A stretch of 64,000 nucleotides of DNA from an uncultured Mycolicibacterium sp. (GTDB lineage: Bacteria; Actinomycetota; Actinomycetes; Mycobacteriales; Mycobacteriaceae): the NCBI RefSeq assembly GCF_937941905.1, contig NZ_CALDGS010000046.1:14538-78537 (forward strand), in the 5' to 3' direction. Every line of letters begins with the position of its first letter. The first letter of the stretch is position 1. Positions 45,096 through 53,009 of the stretch are shown piece after piece. A program made the position numbers and the translations under genes. The notes under the pieces were generated by a model, which saw only the letters and a program-made list of their open reading frames with translations, was not told the origin of the DNA and ran no database searches.

Positions 45096-46198
45096 CCGGC
45101 GCGCTCGAGGGGCTGGTCGTCGTCGACTTCAGCCGGGTGCTGGCCGGGCCGTACGCCACCATGATGCTCGGCGACTTCGGCGCCGAGGTGATCAAGGTGG
45201 AGCGGCCCGGCGTCGGCGACGACACCCGACAGTGGGGCCCGCCGTACGACTCGTCCGGTGTGGCAACGTATTTCAACGCGGTCAACCGCAACAAGCGGTC
45301 CGTGGTGATCGACCTGGCCAGCGCTGCCGGTCGCGAGCAGGCCCGCGACCTGGTCCGCCGGGCCGACGTGGTGGTGGAGAACTTCCGGCCGGGCACGATG
45401 GACAAGCTCGGGCTGGGCTACGCGGAGCTCTCGGCGCTGCGGCCCGGGTTGATCTACTGCTCGATCACCGGGTTCGGCCGCGACGGCGGTGCCGCGCTGC
45501 CGGGTTACGACCTGCTGGTGCAGGCGGTCGGCGGGTTGATGAGCATCACCGGCACCGAACCGGGCGACCCCACCAAGGTGGGCGTGGCGCTGGTCGACGT
45601 GCTGGCCGGGATGCACGCGCTGGCGGGCATTCTGGCCGCGCTGGCGCACCGCAACCGCACCGGCGAGGGTCAGCGGGTGGAGACCAACCTGCTGAGCACG
45701 CTGCTGTCGTCGCTGGTCAACCAGGCGTCCGGGTATCTCGGGGCGGGTGTGGTGCCGGGCATCATGGGCAACCGCCATCCCAGCATCGCCCCGTACCAGA
45801 CCTTCGACACCGCCGACCGGCCGATCGCGGTGGCGGTGGGCAACGACAAGCAGTTCCGGGCGTTCAGCGCGGCGATCGGGCTGCCCGAGCTCGCCGACGA
45901 TCCGCGGTTCGCCACCAACCCGCAGCGGGTCGCCAACCGGGATGCGTTGTGCGCGTTGATCGAACCGGCGCTCAAACGCAGCGGAGCCGATCACTGGTTC
46001 ACCACGCTCACCGAGGTCGGGGTGCCCGCCGGGCCGATCAACGACCTGGCCGAGGCGTTCGACTTCGCCCGCCGGCTCGGGCTCGAGCCGGAGGTGGCGG
46101 TGCCGGACAGCCCCACCCCGCAGGTGGCCAATCCGATCCGGCTGTCGGCCACCCCGGTCAGCTACCGCAGCGGCCCGCCCGCGCTCGGCGCCGGCTGA
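45092..46198 (+). CDS. Class III (CaiB/BaiF) CoA-transferase, probable succinyl-CoA:glutarate type
   Basis: The 368-residue protein has MLGDFGAEVIKVERP near the N terminus, ENFRPGTMDKLGLGY and the catalytic D140 in GYDLLVQAVGG. Family III transferases move CoA between carboxylic acids. The mammalian succinyl-CoA:glutarate enzyme belongs here, and its place after the semialdehyde dehydrogenase and glutaryl-CoA dehydrogenase supports that role. The GTG start overlaps the previous stop. Confidence 0.88.
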   Translation: MTGALEGLVVVDFSRVLAGPYATMMLGDFGAEVIKVERPGVGDDTRQWGPPYDSSGVATYFNAVNRNKRSVVIDLASAAGREQARDLVRRADVVVENFRPGTMDKLGLGYAELSALRPGLIYCSITGFGRDGGAALPGYDLLVQAVGGLMSITGTEPGDPTKVGVALVDVLAGMHALAGILAALAHRNRTGEGQRVETNLLSTLLSSLVNQASGYLGAGVVPGIMGNRHPSIAPYQTFDTADRPIAVAVGNDKQFRAFSAAIGLPELADDPRFATNPQRVANRDALCALIEPALKRSGADHWFTTLTEVGVPAGPINDLAEAFDFARRLGLEPEVAVPDSPTPQVANPIRLSATPVSYRSGPPALGAG

Positions 46199-46208
46199 CT
46201 CCCGCCAC

Positions 46209-46263
46209 GAACGTGAGCCTGTGGGCGAGGATTTCGCGATTTCTCGCCCACAGGCTCACGTTC
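46209..46263. terminator. Perfect 21-base-arm hairpin between convergent catabolic operons
   Basis: The arms 46209-46229 and 46243-46263 are exact inverted copies around a 13-base loop. The inner end touches the stop codon of the PucR gene. It shares the arm core GAACGTGAGC with the hairpin after the MTHFR gene (23221-23277). It should stop transcription from both sides. Confidence 0.75.
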
Positions 46264-47758
46264 ACGAGCCGGCCAGCAGCTGCCAGGCCCGGATGGCCAG
46301 CCACAGCTGCGCCCGGGTGTCGGCCGAGGCCAGGTCGTCGTCGAGCAGTTCGGCGATGCGGCGCAACCGGTTTCGCATGGTGTGCCGGTGCACCCGCAGT
46401 TCGGCGGCGGCGGCCTCCACCTGCCCGTTGTTGCGCAGGTAGGCCGCCAGCGCCTCGACGAGCCCCTCCTCGCCGGCCAGCGGCGCCAGCGGCTCGGTGA
46501 GCACCCGCAGCTCGGCGGGGCCGCGGCCGCCCAGCAGCGCGTCGAAGATCCGCAGCTCGGCGAAGTCGCAGATCCGGCCCGGCGCAGCCGAACTCGCCGC
46601 GATCCGGGCCTGCTGCGCCGCCACCGCCGCATCCGCCAGCCGTACCGGGCGACTGATCCCGCCGCTCAGCGGCAGGTCGGCGTCCCGGCCGAACCGCTCC
46701 AGCGCGACCTGCAGCCGACGCCGGTTGGCGGTGTGCACCACCACCGCGGCCTCGGCGGCCGAGACCGCCAGCAGGTACGGCCCCACCCCGCCCAGCTGGG
46801 CGATCAGCTCGTCCTGCACGGTCAGTACCCGGCCGATCCCGGTGAGCACCACCACCACGACCTCGTCGCCGGGCTGGAAGCCCAGGTAGCGCAGCACCGC
46901 GCTGTCCTCCGGCCCGCGGCCGTCGAGGACGTCGCGGGTGACCGCGGCGCGCAGCCGGGCCTCGGCGCTGATCACCCGGGCGGGTTTCTCCAGGTCGATC
47001 GAGATCAGCGAGACGGCGTGGGCGACCAGCAGCCGCTCGGAGTTGGACATCGGCCGCTCGGTGCGCACCGCGAGCCGGCCCCGCACCGGAACCCCGGCGC
47101 GCAGGTTCTGCACGGTGACGAAACCGCCCCCGTCGTCGGCGACGACGCGGCCGGCGTGCCGCCGGTCGCCGCCGCGCAGCCGGGTCTCGAGCAGTTCGAG
47201 CAGCCGCGCGTCGTCCGGTCCCGCGGTCGCCAGCAGCCGGCCCTCGGTGTCGGTGACCACGACGGTGCCGGCCAGGCAGTCGGCCAGCGCCCGCACCACC
47301 GCGGGGATGCCACCGCGCAGGGTGGCCCGGGCCAGTTCCTGCTGCTGGTCCACCACCCGGGCCACGTCGCGCAGCTCCTGGGCCTTGACCGCGTCGATGA
47401 CCACCTGCGCGATCGCGATGAACGGGGTGGGCGGCGGCACCTTGAGCACCGGCAGCCCGAACGCGTCACCCGCGGCGAGCACCCCGGCCGGGATCTCCTG
47501 CAGCGTGGTGCCGGTGTCGACGGCCAGGGCGGCGATGCCGGCCCGCGCCAGGCGCTCGACGTAGGCGGTCTGTGCGGCGGCGTCGGCACCGATGTTGATG
47601 CCGGTGGTCATGACCAGTTCCCCGCCGGACAGGTACGGGGTCGGGTCGGCCAGCTCGATCGCATGCGCCCAGGCGATCGGCCGGTCCGACCCGCGCGCCC
47701 CGGCCACCAGCTCCAGGGCCAGCTCGGGCACCTGGGCGAGGCCGCGGGCGGTGATCAC
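46262..47758 (-). CDS. PucR-family transcriptional regulator (third of three)
   Basis: The 498-residue protein has the N-terminal PucR domain (about 1-125: HAIELADPTPYLSGGELVMTTG, matching the family signature W-H-E-DP-L-GELVLTTG), a central GGDEF-like domain, and a C-terminal HTH_30 (AAAAELRVHRHTMRNRLRRIAELL). GTG 47758 overlaps the preceding amidotransferase stop, so the regulator is the last gene of the P450/ligase operon and probably acts on it or on the adjacent glutarate operon. Confidence 0.87.
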   Translation of the reverse strand: MITARGLAQVPELALELVAGARGSDRPIAWAHAIELADPTPYLSGGELVMTTGINIGADAAAQTAYVERLARAGIAALAVDTGTTLQEIPAGVLAAGDAFGLPVLKVPPPTPFIAIAQVVIDAVKAQELRDVARVVDQQQELARATLRGGIPAVVRALADCLAGTVVVTDTEGRLLATAGPDDARLLELLETRLRGGDRRHAGRVVADDGGGFVTVQNLRAGVPVRGRLAVRTERPMSNSERLLVAHAVSLISIDLEKPARVISAEARLRAAVTRDVLDGRGPEDSAVLRYLGFQPGDEVVVVVLTGIGRVLTVQDELIAQLGGVGPYLLAVSAAEAAVVVHTANRRRLQVALERFGRDADLPLSGGISRPVRLADAAVAAQQARIAASSAAPGRICDFAELRIFDALLGGRGPAELRVLTEPLAPLAGEEGLVEALAAYLRNNGQVEAAAAELRVHRHTMRNRLRRIAELLDDDLASADTRAQLWLAIRAWQLLAGS

Positions 47759-48573
47759 GACCCCTGCGCGGTCCGCTCCCGCCGCACCTGCTCGGCCGCG
47801 GCGACAAACGCGTCGAAGAGTTTGATCCGGTCCGCCTCGGGCCCGTCGATGTCCTCCGGATGCCACTGCACCCCGAGGTAGTACTTGTCCGGGTCCTCGA
47901 TCGCCTCGGTGATGCCGTCGGCGGCGCGGGCCGCCACGACGAGGTTGCGGCCCAGCCGGTCGACGGCCTGGTGGTGGCCGCCGCGGCCGACCACCCGGTC
48001 GGCGCCCAGGATCTCCCGCAGCCGGGTGCCCGGGGTGACCTCGATCTTCTCGTCGAGGAAGGTCGGCTCGCCCGGGCCGCCGTGGTGCAGCGCGTAGTCC
48101 TCGATGTCGGGGATGACGGTGCCGCCGCGGGCGACGTTGAGCAGCTGCGAGCCGCGGCAGATGCCGAAGATCGGCAGGCCGGCCCCCTCGGCGGCGGCGA
48201 TCGCGGCGAACGCGTCGTCGTCGGCGCGGCGGTCGACGCCGTAGGCGTTCGGGATCGGTTCGGGGTTGCCGTAGCACGACCCGTCGATGTCACCGCCGCC
48301 GAGCAGCAGCAGGCCGTCGAATTCCGCGACGCCGGCGGGGTTCTCGAGCGGGTCGGTGGTGTCCCACAGCTCGTAGGCCGCCCCCAGGTCCAGCAGGGTG
48401 TCCAGCGCGAGCCGGGTGAACCGGCGGACCAGTTCGACGTCGTTGGGGCTGATCCCGGGGAAGTTCAGCGAGCCCAGGACGCAGATACGGGCGCGGGGCT
48501 GCTCCGGCATCGGCCGGTCCGGGATGACGTCCTCCCTCCGGACGGGACGGTCATCGGGTCCGGCGCTGGTCAC
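47755..48573 (-). CDS. Peptidase C26 family, gamma-glutamyl-GABA hydrolase-like (second copy)
   Basis: The 272-residue class I amidotransferase-fold hydrolase has nucleophile C139 in FGICRGSQLLNV and the His/Glu pair in GVQWHPED. LLLGGGDID marks the oxyanion region. PuuD-type enzymes release glutamate from gamma-glutamyl-GABA. It starts at GTG 48573, with AAGGAG just before it and a 4-base overlap with the preceding paralogue; a GTG 6 bases upstream has worse spacing. The two copies differ widely, suggesting distinct substrates. Confidence 0.85.
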   Translation of the reverse strand: MTSAGPDDRPVRREDVIPDRPMPEQPRARICVLGSLNFPGISPNDVELVRRFTRLALDTLLDLGAAYELWDTTDPLENPAGVAEFDGLLLLGGGDIDGSCYGNPEPIPNAYGVDRRADDDAFAAIAAAEGAGLPIFGICRGSQLLNVARGGTVIPDIEDYALHHGGPGEPTFLDEKIEVTPGTRLREILGADRVVGRGGHHQAVDRLGRNLVVAARAADGITEAIEDPDKYYLGVQWHPEDIDGPEADRIKLFDAFVAAAEQVRRERTAQGS

Positions 48574-49283
48574 TGGCACTCCTTCCGTTTACGAGCCCGG
48601 TCGACGAGATCTGCGAACAGTGCGGCATCGGTGTCGGAGGTCGCGTGCAGATCCTCCGGATGCCACTGGACCGCGATGAGGTCGGCCCGGCGGTGTTCCA
48701 CCGCCTCAATGATGCCGTCGGCGGCCGTCGCCGTCACGGTGAGGTCGGCGCCGAGCCGGTCGACGGCCTGGTGGTGATAGGAGGACACCTCGATCCGCTC
48801 GGTGCCCACCACGGCGTGCAGCCGCGACCCGGGCACCACCTGCACCGGGTGCACCGCGTTGTGGTGCGGCGTGTCGGTCTCGACGATGTGCTGGTGCAGC
48901 GTGCCGCCGAGCGCGACGTTGAGCGCCTGCATGCCGCGACAGATGGCCAGGACGGGCAGGTCCAGCTCGAGCACCGCGCGGATCACCCCGAGGTCGAGTT
49001 CGTCCTGGAAGTCGACCACACCGGTGGTGCGGGGGTCCGGTTCGGCGCCGTAGCGCCGCGGGCCGAGGTCCGCCCCGCCGGGCAGCAACACGCCGTGAAA
49101 CGCGTTGAGCCGCTGCGGCAGTTCGGCCAGCGGGTGGTCGGCCGGCCCGTGGATGATCACGGGTTCGCCGCCGGCCGCCCACACCGCCTCGCAGATCGCC
49201 TCGGCGGCCAGGGTCGCCGAGAAACGCAGGATCGGCACCTTATCGGCCCGCCGGCCGACCACCGCGACGAGGGGACGGGTCAC
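48570..49283 (-). CDS. Peptidase C26 family, gamma-glutamyl-GABA hydrolase-like (first copy)
   Basis: The 237-residue paralogue has nucleophile C115 in LAICRGMQALNVALGG, LPGGADLGPRRYG, SSYHHQAVDRLG and VQWHPEDL. This is a closer match to canonical PuuD than the second copy. It begins in the stop of the solute-binding-fold gene (GTGA) and ends in the start of its paralogue. Confidence 0.87.
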   Translation of the reverse strand: MTRPLVAVVGRRADKVPILRFSATLAAEAICEAVWAAGGEPVIIHGPADHPLAELPQRLNAFHGVLLPGGADLGPRRYGAEPDPRTTGVVDFQDELDLGVIRAVLELDLPVLAICRGMQALNVALGGTLHQHIVETDTPHHNAVHPVQVVPGSRLHAVVGTERIEVSSYHHQAVDRLGADLTVTATAADGIIEAVEHRRADLIAVQWHPEDLHATSDTDAALFADLVDRARKRKECQ

Positions 49284-49996
49284 GCCGCCCCTTCGGCGAA
49301 GGGGTACTCCAGCGTGGGCAGCCACTCCTCCCACACCTTGCGCAGCCGGCCGGAGCCGATCACCCGCGCCAGCGCACCGTCGAGCTCGGCGAGGACGTCG
49401 GGCCGCTCCTTGGACACCGCGATGCCCCACTTGTTGGCGGTCTTGACGGTGAACGCCAGCTCGTAGTCGGGATGGGTGGCGCCCAGCGGCACGAACACCA
49501 CGTCGTCGTCGACGACCGCGTCGACCTCCTTGCGGGACAGCGCGGCCAGCATGTCGGCGTAGACGTCGTCGGAGCCGGCCCCGAACGGCACCGTGATGGC
49601 GCCGGTGAAGGTCTGCGCCAGCTTCATGTTGGTGCTGTTCTCGATGGCCGCCACCTTGAGCCCGACCAGGTCCTCCGGGCCGCGGATGCCCGACCCGCGC
49701 CGCACCAGCACGCCCTCGTGGAAGATCGCGTACGGGCGGGTGAAGTCGACCTGGGCCTGCCGCTCCGGGGTGATGCCCTGCCCGCACAGCACCGCGTCGG
49801 CCTCGCCGCGCTGCACCGCCGGGATCATCTCCACCCAGGGCACCCGGACCCATTCGATCGGCCGGCCCAGCTCGGCCCCGATCGCCTCGGCCACCGCGGG
49901 CTCGTAGCCCTTGCGGCCCTCCTCCGGCGTCCAGAGCGAGAACAACGGTGGCGCTTCGGCATCCAGGCAGGCCAGGCGCAACGGTGCGGTCGTCAC
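49280..49996 (-). CDS. Family 3 solute-binding-protein fold, no signal peptide
   Basis: The 238-residue protein is a complete SBP_bac_3 domain (PLRLACLDAEAPPLFSLW, EAIGAELGRPIEWVRVPW, GEADAVLCGQGITPERQ, VDFTRPYAIFHEGVLV). It begins directly at the first strand, with no signal sequence, lipobox or membrane segment, and no permease or ATPase gene nearby. The start is fixed by a GTGA overlap with the ligase gene. A cytosolic sensor or carrier of an amine intermediate is possible, or a lost export signal; the gene looks intact. Confidence 0.83.
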   Translation of the reverse strand: MTTAPLRLACLDAEAPPLFSLWTPEEGRKGYEPAVAEAIGAELGRPIEWVRVPWVEMIPAVQRGEADAVLCGQGITPERQAQVDFTRPYAIFHEGVLVRRGSGIRGPEDLVGLKVAAIENSTNMKLAQTFTGAITVPFGAGSDDVYADMLAALSRKEVDAVVDDDVVFVPLGATHPDYELAFTVKTANKWGIAVSKERPDVLAELDGALARVIGSGRLRKVWEEWLPTLEYPFAEGAA

Positions 49997-51378
49997 GGCG
50001 TGTCACTCCAATACATCTCGTACTCCCAGTCGGTGACGTGCCCGCAGAACCGGGCCCACTGGTCGCTGTGGTAGTCGATGAGCAGGTTGCTCAGCTCGGG
50101 CCCGAAGGCGCCGGTGAGGACGTCGTCGGCGCGGAACGCCTCGATGGCCTCGCCCAGCGTCAGCGGCAGGGCCGGGAACCGGTCCTCGCCGGCGGCGTCG
50201 TACGACGAGCCCTGGGTGGGCTCGCCCGGGTCGATCTGGTTCTTGATGCCGTCCTCGCAGGCGGCCAGGATGACCGCGTGTGACAGGTACGGGTTGACCG
50301 CGGCGTCGGGCAGCTTGTACTCCAGCCGGCCCACCGCCGAGAGCCGCACCGTGCAGGTCTTGTTGTCCAGGCCCCAGTTGATCCGCGACGGTGCGAACTG
50401 CCCGGCGTCCCAGTACCGCTTGTAGGAATTGACGGTGGAGCCGTTGACCAGCATCGCGCCGGCGGAGTGCTGCAGCAGGCCGCCGAGGGCGTGCCGGCCG
50501 AGCTCGGACAGGTGCAGTTCCTTGACGCCCGGCTCGACGAGCACGTTGGTGTCGCCGCGCCACAGGCTGAAGTTGTGGTGGCACCCGTTGCCCATCATGC
50601 CGGTGGCGGGCTTGGGCATGAAGCTGGCCTCGATGCCGAGCTCCCGGGCGACCTGCTTGCAGATCTGCCGGTAGGTGGTCAACCGGTCGGCGGTCAGATC
50701 CGCCTTGTCGTACATGAAGTTGAGCTCGATCTGGAACTCGTCCTCGTAGTCGCCCTCGATCATGTCCAGGCCCATGGCCTTGGCGTAGTCGATGACCTTC
50801 TTGACGATCTCGCGGTTCCGCTCGAGGTGCTCGATGTGGTAGGCCGGGCTGGAGCCGGGACGGAACCTGGCCTCCAGACCGTCGCCCTTCCAGGTCATCT
50901 CGGGCTCGCAGCCGGTGCGCAGCTCCAGCCCGGTGCGATCGGTGAACTGGGCGTGCATCCGGTGCAGCAGGCCGCGGGTGTCGTACGGCAGTTCCGTCCC
51001 GGCACCCTCGGTGAGGTGGTCGGGCTGGTACATCCGGCAGAACACCCGGGCGAAGTGCGGGTCCCACGGCAGCACCGTGAAGGTCTCCAGGTCCGGCACC
51101 GCGGTGTACTCCGGGGCGTTCACACCGCCGGCCAGCAGCACACCCTCCCGGGTCCCCTGCAGGTTGGCCACCGCGGTCTGGTGTTGCTGCACACCCTTGA
51201 TCGCCAGCCGTTCGAAATGGCTTGCCGGGGCGACTTTCCCGACCACGCGGCCGGTGATGGTCACGGCCTGGAAGTAGACGAACTCCACACCGCGGTCGGC
51301 GATCGTCTCCAGTGCCTCGGCGAGGTGGGGGCTGGTTGCGTTGCGCTGCCGGTGTGCGTCGAGCGGGGTGGTGGTCAT
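49993..51378 (-). CDS. Glutamine-synthetase-family ligase, probable gamma-glutamyl-amine synthetase
   Basis: The 461-residue protein has the GS catalytic fold: metal-binding CEPEM, the EGDYEDEFQIEL Glu cluster, GNGCHHNFSLW, NSYKRYW and the SRINWGLDNKTCTVR arginine region. Its position among gamma-glutamyl hydrolases and amine genes, and its divergence from housekeeping GlnA, suggest it joins glutamate to an amine (PuuA/GlnA3-like) instead of ammonia. GAGGA lies 7 bases before the ATG and the ferredoxin stop is 3 bases upstream. Confidence 0.85.
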   Translation of the reverse strand: MTTTPLDAHRQRNATSPHLAEALETIADRGVEFVYFQAVTITGRVVGKVAPASHFERLAIKGVQQHQTAVANLQGTREGVLLAGGVNAPEYTAVPDLETFTVLPWDPHFARVFCRMYQPDHLTEGAGTELPYDTRGLLHRMHAQFTDRTGLELRTGCEPEMTWKGDGLEARFRPGSSPAYHIEHLERNREIVKKVIDYAKAMGLDMIEGDYEDEFQIELNFMYDKADLTADRLTTYRQICKQVARELGIEASFMPKPATGMMGNGCHHNFSLWRGDTNVLVEPGVKELHLSELGRHALGGLLQHSAGAMLVNGSTVNSYKRYWDAGQFAPSRINWGLDNKTCTVRLSAVGRLEYKLPDAAVNPYLSHAVILAACEDGIKNQIDPGEPTQGSSYDAAGEDRFPALPLTLGEAIEAFRADDVLTGAFGPELSNLLIDYHSDQWARFCGHVTDWEYEMYWSDTP

Positions 51379-51381
51379 CGT

Positions 51382-51570
51382 TCAGTCCTCGATGGTGATC
51401 GCTTGCATCGGACAGACGTCGGCGGCCTCTTCGACGGCGGCGCGCTCGGACTCGTCGGGATTGGCGTTGAACTCGAGCTTCCCGTCCTCGGTCATGGAGA
51501 ACACCGAGGGAGCCGCGATCACGCACTGGCCGTGATCCTGGCACAGGTTCATGTCGACGATAACCCGCAT
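51382..51570 (-). CDS. [3Fe-4S] ferredoxin for the P450
   Basis: The 62-residue protein has the C10-xx-H13-xx-C16 ... C53-P pattern (NLCQDHGQC and DVCPMQAI), where His replaces the second Cys of a 4Fe ferredoxin, as in electron donors to actinobacterial P450s. It is 59 bases after the P450 gene on the same strand and surely forms its redox partner. No ferredoxin reductase gene lies in the window. Confidence 0.92.
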   Translation of the reverse strand: MRVIVDMNLCQDHGQCVIAAPSVFSMTEDGKLEFNANPDESERAAVEEAADVCPMQAITIED

Positions 51571-51629
51571 GCTAGTGAATTCCTCTCTGCTGCAAGGGCT
51601 GGTTCGGTGAAAATCCGGTTACGAAAGCA

Positions 51630-52847
51630 CTAGCCGCCCGGGGTGAACCCGATCGGCAGCCGGATCGGGCCGGTGTTGCCGGAGTCAGGAAGCCAAGCGG
51701 CACCGGGCAACTCGTACGGATCACGCATGCGCTGGGCGAGCAGCGGCAGCGCGACGCTCATGTCCTCGCGGCCCACGAAGTGGCCCAGGCAGTGGTGTAC
51801 GCCGGCGCCGAATCCGAAGTGCGGCTTACGCTGTTTGGTGATGTCGAAGCCGGGCTCGAACACCCGCGGGTCGGTGCCGGCGGACTCGCTGTAGAGGTGC
51901 ACGGTGGTGCCGGCCTTGAGCAGCAGGCCCTCGTACTCGAAGTCCTCGACCACCTCCCGGGTCACCCAGCGCACGGTCGGGTTGACCCGCATGACCTCCT
52001 CGACCGCGTTGCGGCCCAGCTCCGGGTGCTCGGCCAGCAGCCGCCACTGGTCCGGGTGCTTCATGAAGGTCTGCAGGGCCAGGCCGAGCTGGTTGCGGGT
52101 GGTGTCGAAACCGCCGAAGATCAGCAGCACGGCCGAGTTGCGCAGTTCCTCGTGGCTGAGCCGGCCGTCCTCCGGGTTGGAGGCGTTGACCAGGGCGGTC
52201 ATGAAATCGTCCCGCGGATTGGCCTTGCGGTCGGCGATCGCGGCGTCGACGTACTCGAACAGCCGGGCCAGCGCCGCCTCGATCTTGGGCAGGTCCTCGC
52301 GGATGGTCACCCCCATCGCCAGCCCGATGGTGGCCGATTCCCGTGCGATGACCGGCCATTCGCTCTCCGGCAGGCCGAGCAGCTGGGCGATGACCCGGGC
52401 CGCGTAGGGTTCGGCGAACTCGCCGACGAACTCGCAGCGGTCCGGCTCGGCGAAGTTGTCGATGAGTTCGTTGGCCAGCTGCTGGAACTGGGGCCGCATG
52501 GCGGCGATGAGCTTGGGCGAGAACGCCGGATTCAACAGCCGACGCAGCCGGTGGTGCTCCTCGCCCTCCTTGTTCAGGATCCAGCTGGCCCACCACTGCG
52601 CGAACGGGCCTTCGGTGATCCCGTTGTGCGCCGGCCAGGCGATGCTGCCCTGCCGCATCTTCGGGTGCTTGATCAGCTTGTTCACCTGCTCGTAGCGCAG
52701 CACGGCGATGCCGTAGGGCGTGGTGGCGTACCAGCTCCGCTCCCGGGCCTCGTGGACCTCGTCGGCGGTGATGGAGAAGTTCGGATCGTTGACGTTGAAC
52801 GAGGGAACGTCGGAAGCATGGACTGAGTCGAGCGTGGTCGACGACAT
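51630..52847 (-). CDS. pipA: Cytochrome P450, CYP151 (piperidine/pyrrolidine/morpholine) type
   Basis: The 405-residue P450 has I-helix FGGFDTT at 244-250, ExxR at 284-287 (EEVMR) and haem-ligand C353 in FGFGAGVHHCLG. Its length, and the ferredoxin and glutamine-synthetase-like genes that follow, match the PipA/MorA P450 locus described for mycobacteria growing on piperidine, pyrrolidine or morpholine. In those strains the enzyme hydroxylates the ring next to nitrogen, leading to opening. The symbol rests on context and memory, not on a search. GGAGG lies 9 bases before the ATG. Confidence 0.8.
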   Translation of the reverse strand: MSSTTLDSVHASDVPSFNVNDPNFSITADEVHEARERSWYATTPYGIAVLRYEQVNKLIKHPKMRQGSIAWPAHNGITEGPFAQWWASWILNKEGEEHHRLRRLLNPAFSPKLIAAMRPQFQQLANELIDNFAEPDRCEFVGEFAEPYAARVIAQLLGLPESEWPVIARESATIGLAMGVTIREDLPKIEAALARLFEYVDAAIADRKANPRDDFMTALVNASNPEDGRLSHEELRNSAVLLIFGGFDTTRNQLGLALQTFMKHPDQWRLLAEHPELGRNAVEEVMRVNPTVRWVTREVVEDFEYEGLLLKAGTTVHLYSESAGTDPRVFEPGFDITKQRKPHFGFGAGVHHCLGHFVGREDMSVALPLLAQRMRDPYELPGAAWLPDSGNTGPIRLPIGFTPGG

Positions 52848-52970
52848 CGGTAAGAACCTCCAGATTGCGCGACCGAATGGCCGCCTAAATCCTCTAGAAG
52901 TAGGTTCTTAAAGTCAATGGGTATGCGCGACCGAATTTGTTAACAATCGATTTCCGCAGCGCAGTTCGTA

Positions 52971-53009
52971 TTACCTGCGGGTAACTTTTTCGAGTTACCG
53001 ATCGGTAAC
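52971..53009. promoter_or_regulatory. Twin TTACC-N4-GGTAA palindromes upstream of the P450 gene
   Basis: TTACC-TGCG-GGTAA (52971-52984) and GTTACC-GATC-GGTAAC (52994-53009) have the same half-sites and spacing, with centres 24 bases apart. They lie about 125-160 bases upstream of the P450 start, the second across the stop codon of the Cache gene, in an A+T-rich stretch. They are good candidates for binding the nearby GntR or PucR regulator. The remaining gap 52848-52970 presumably holds the P450 promoter. Confidence 0.55.
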
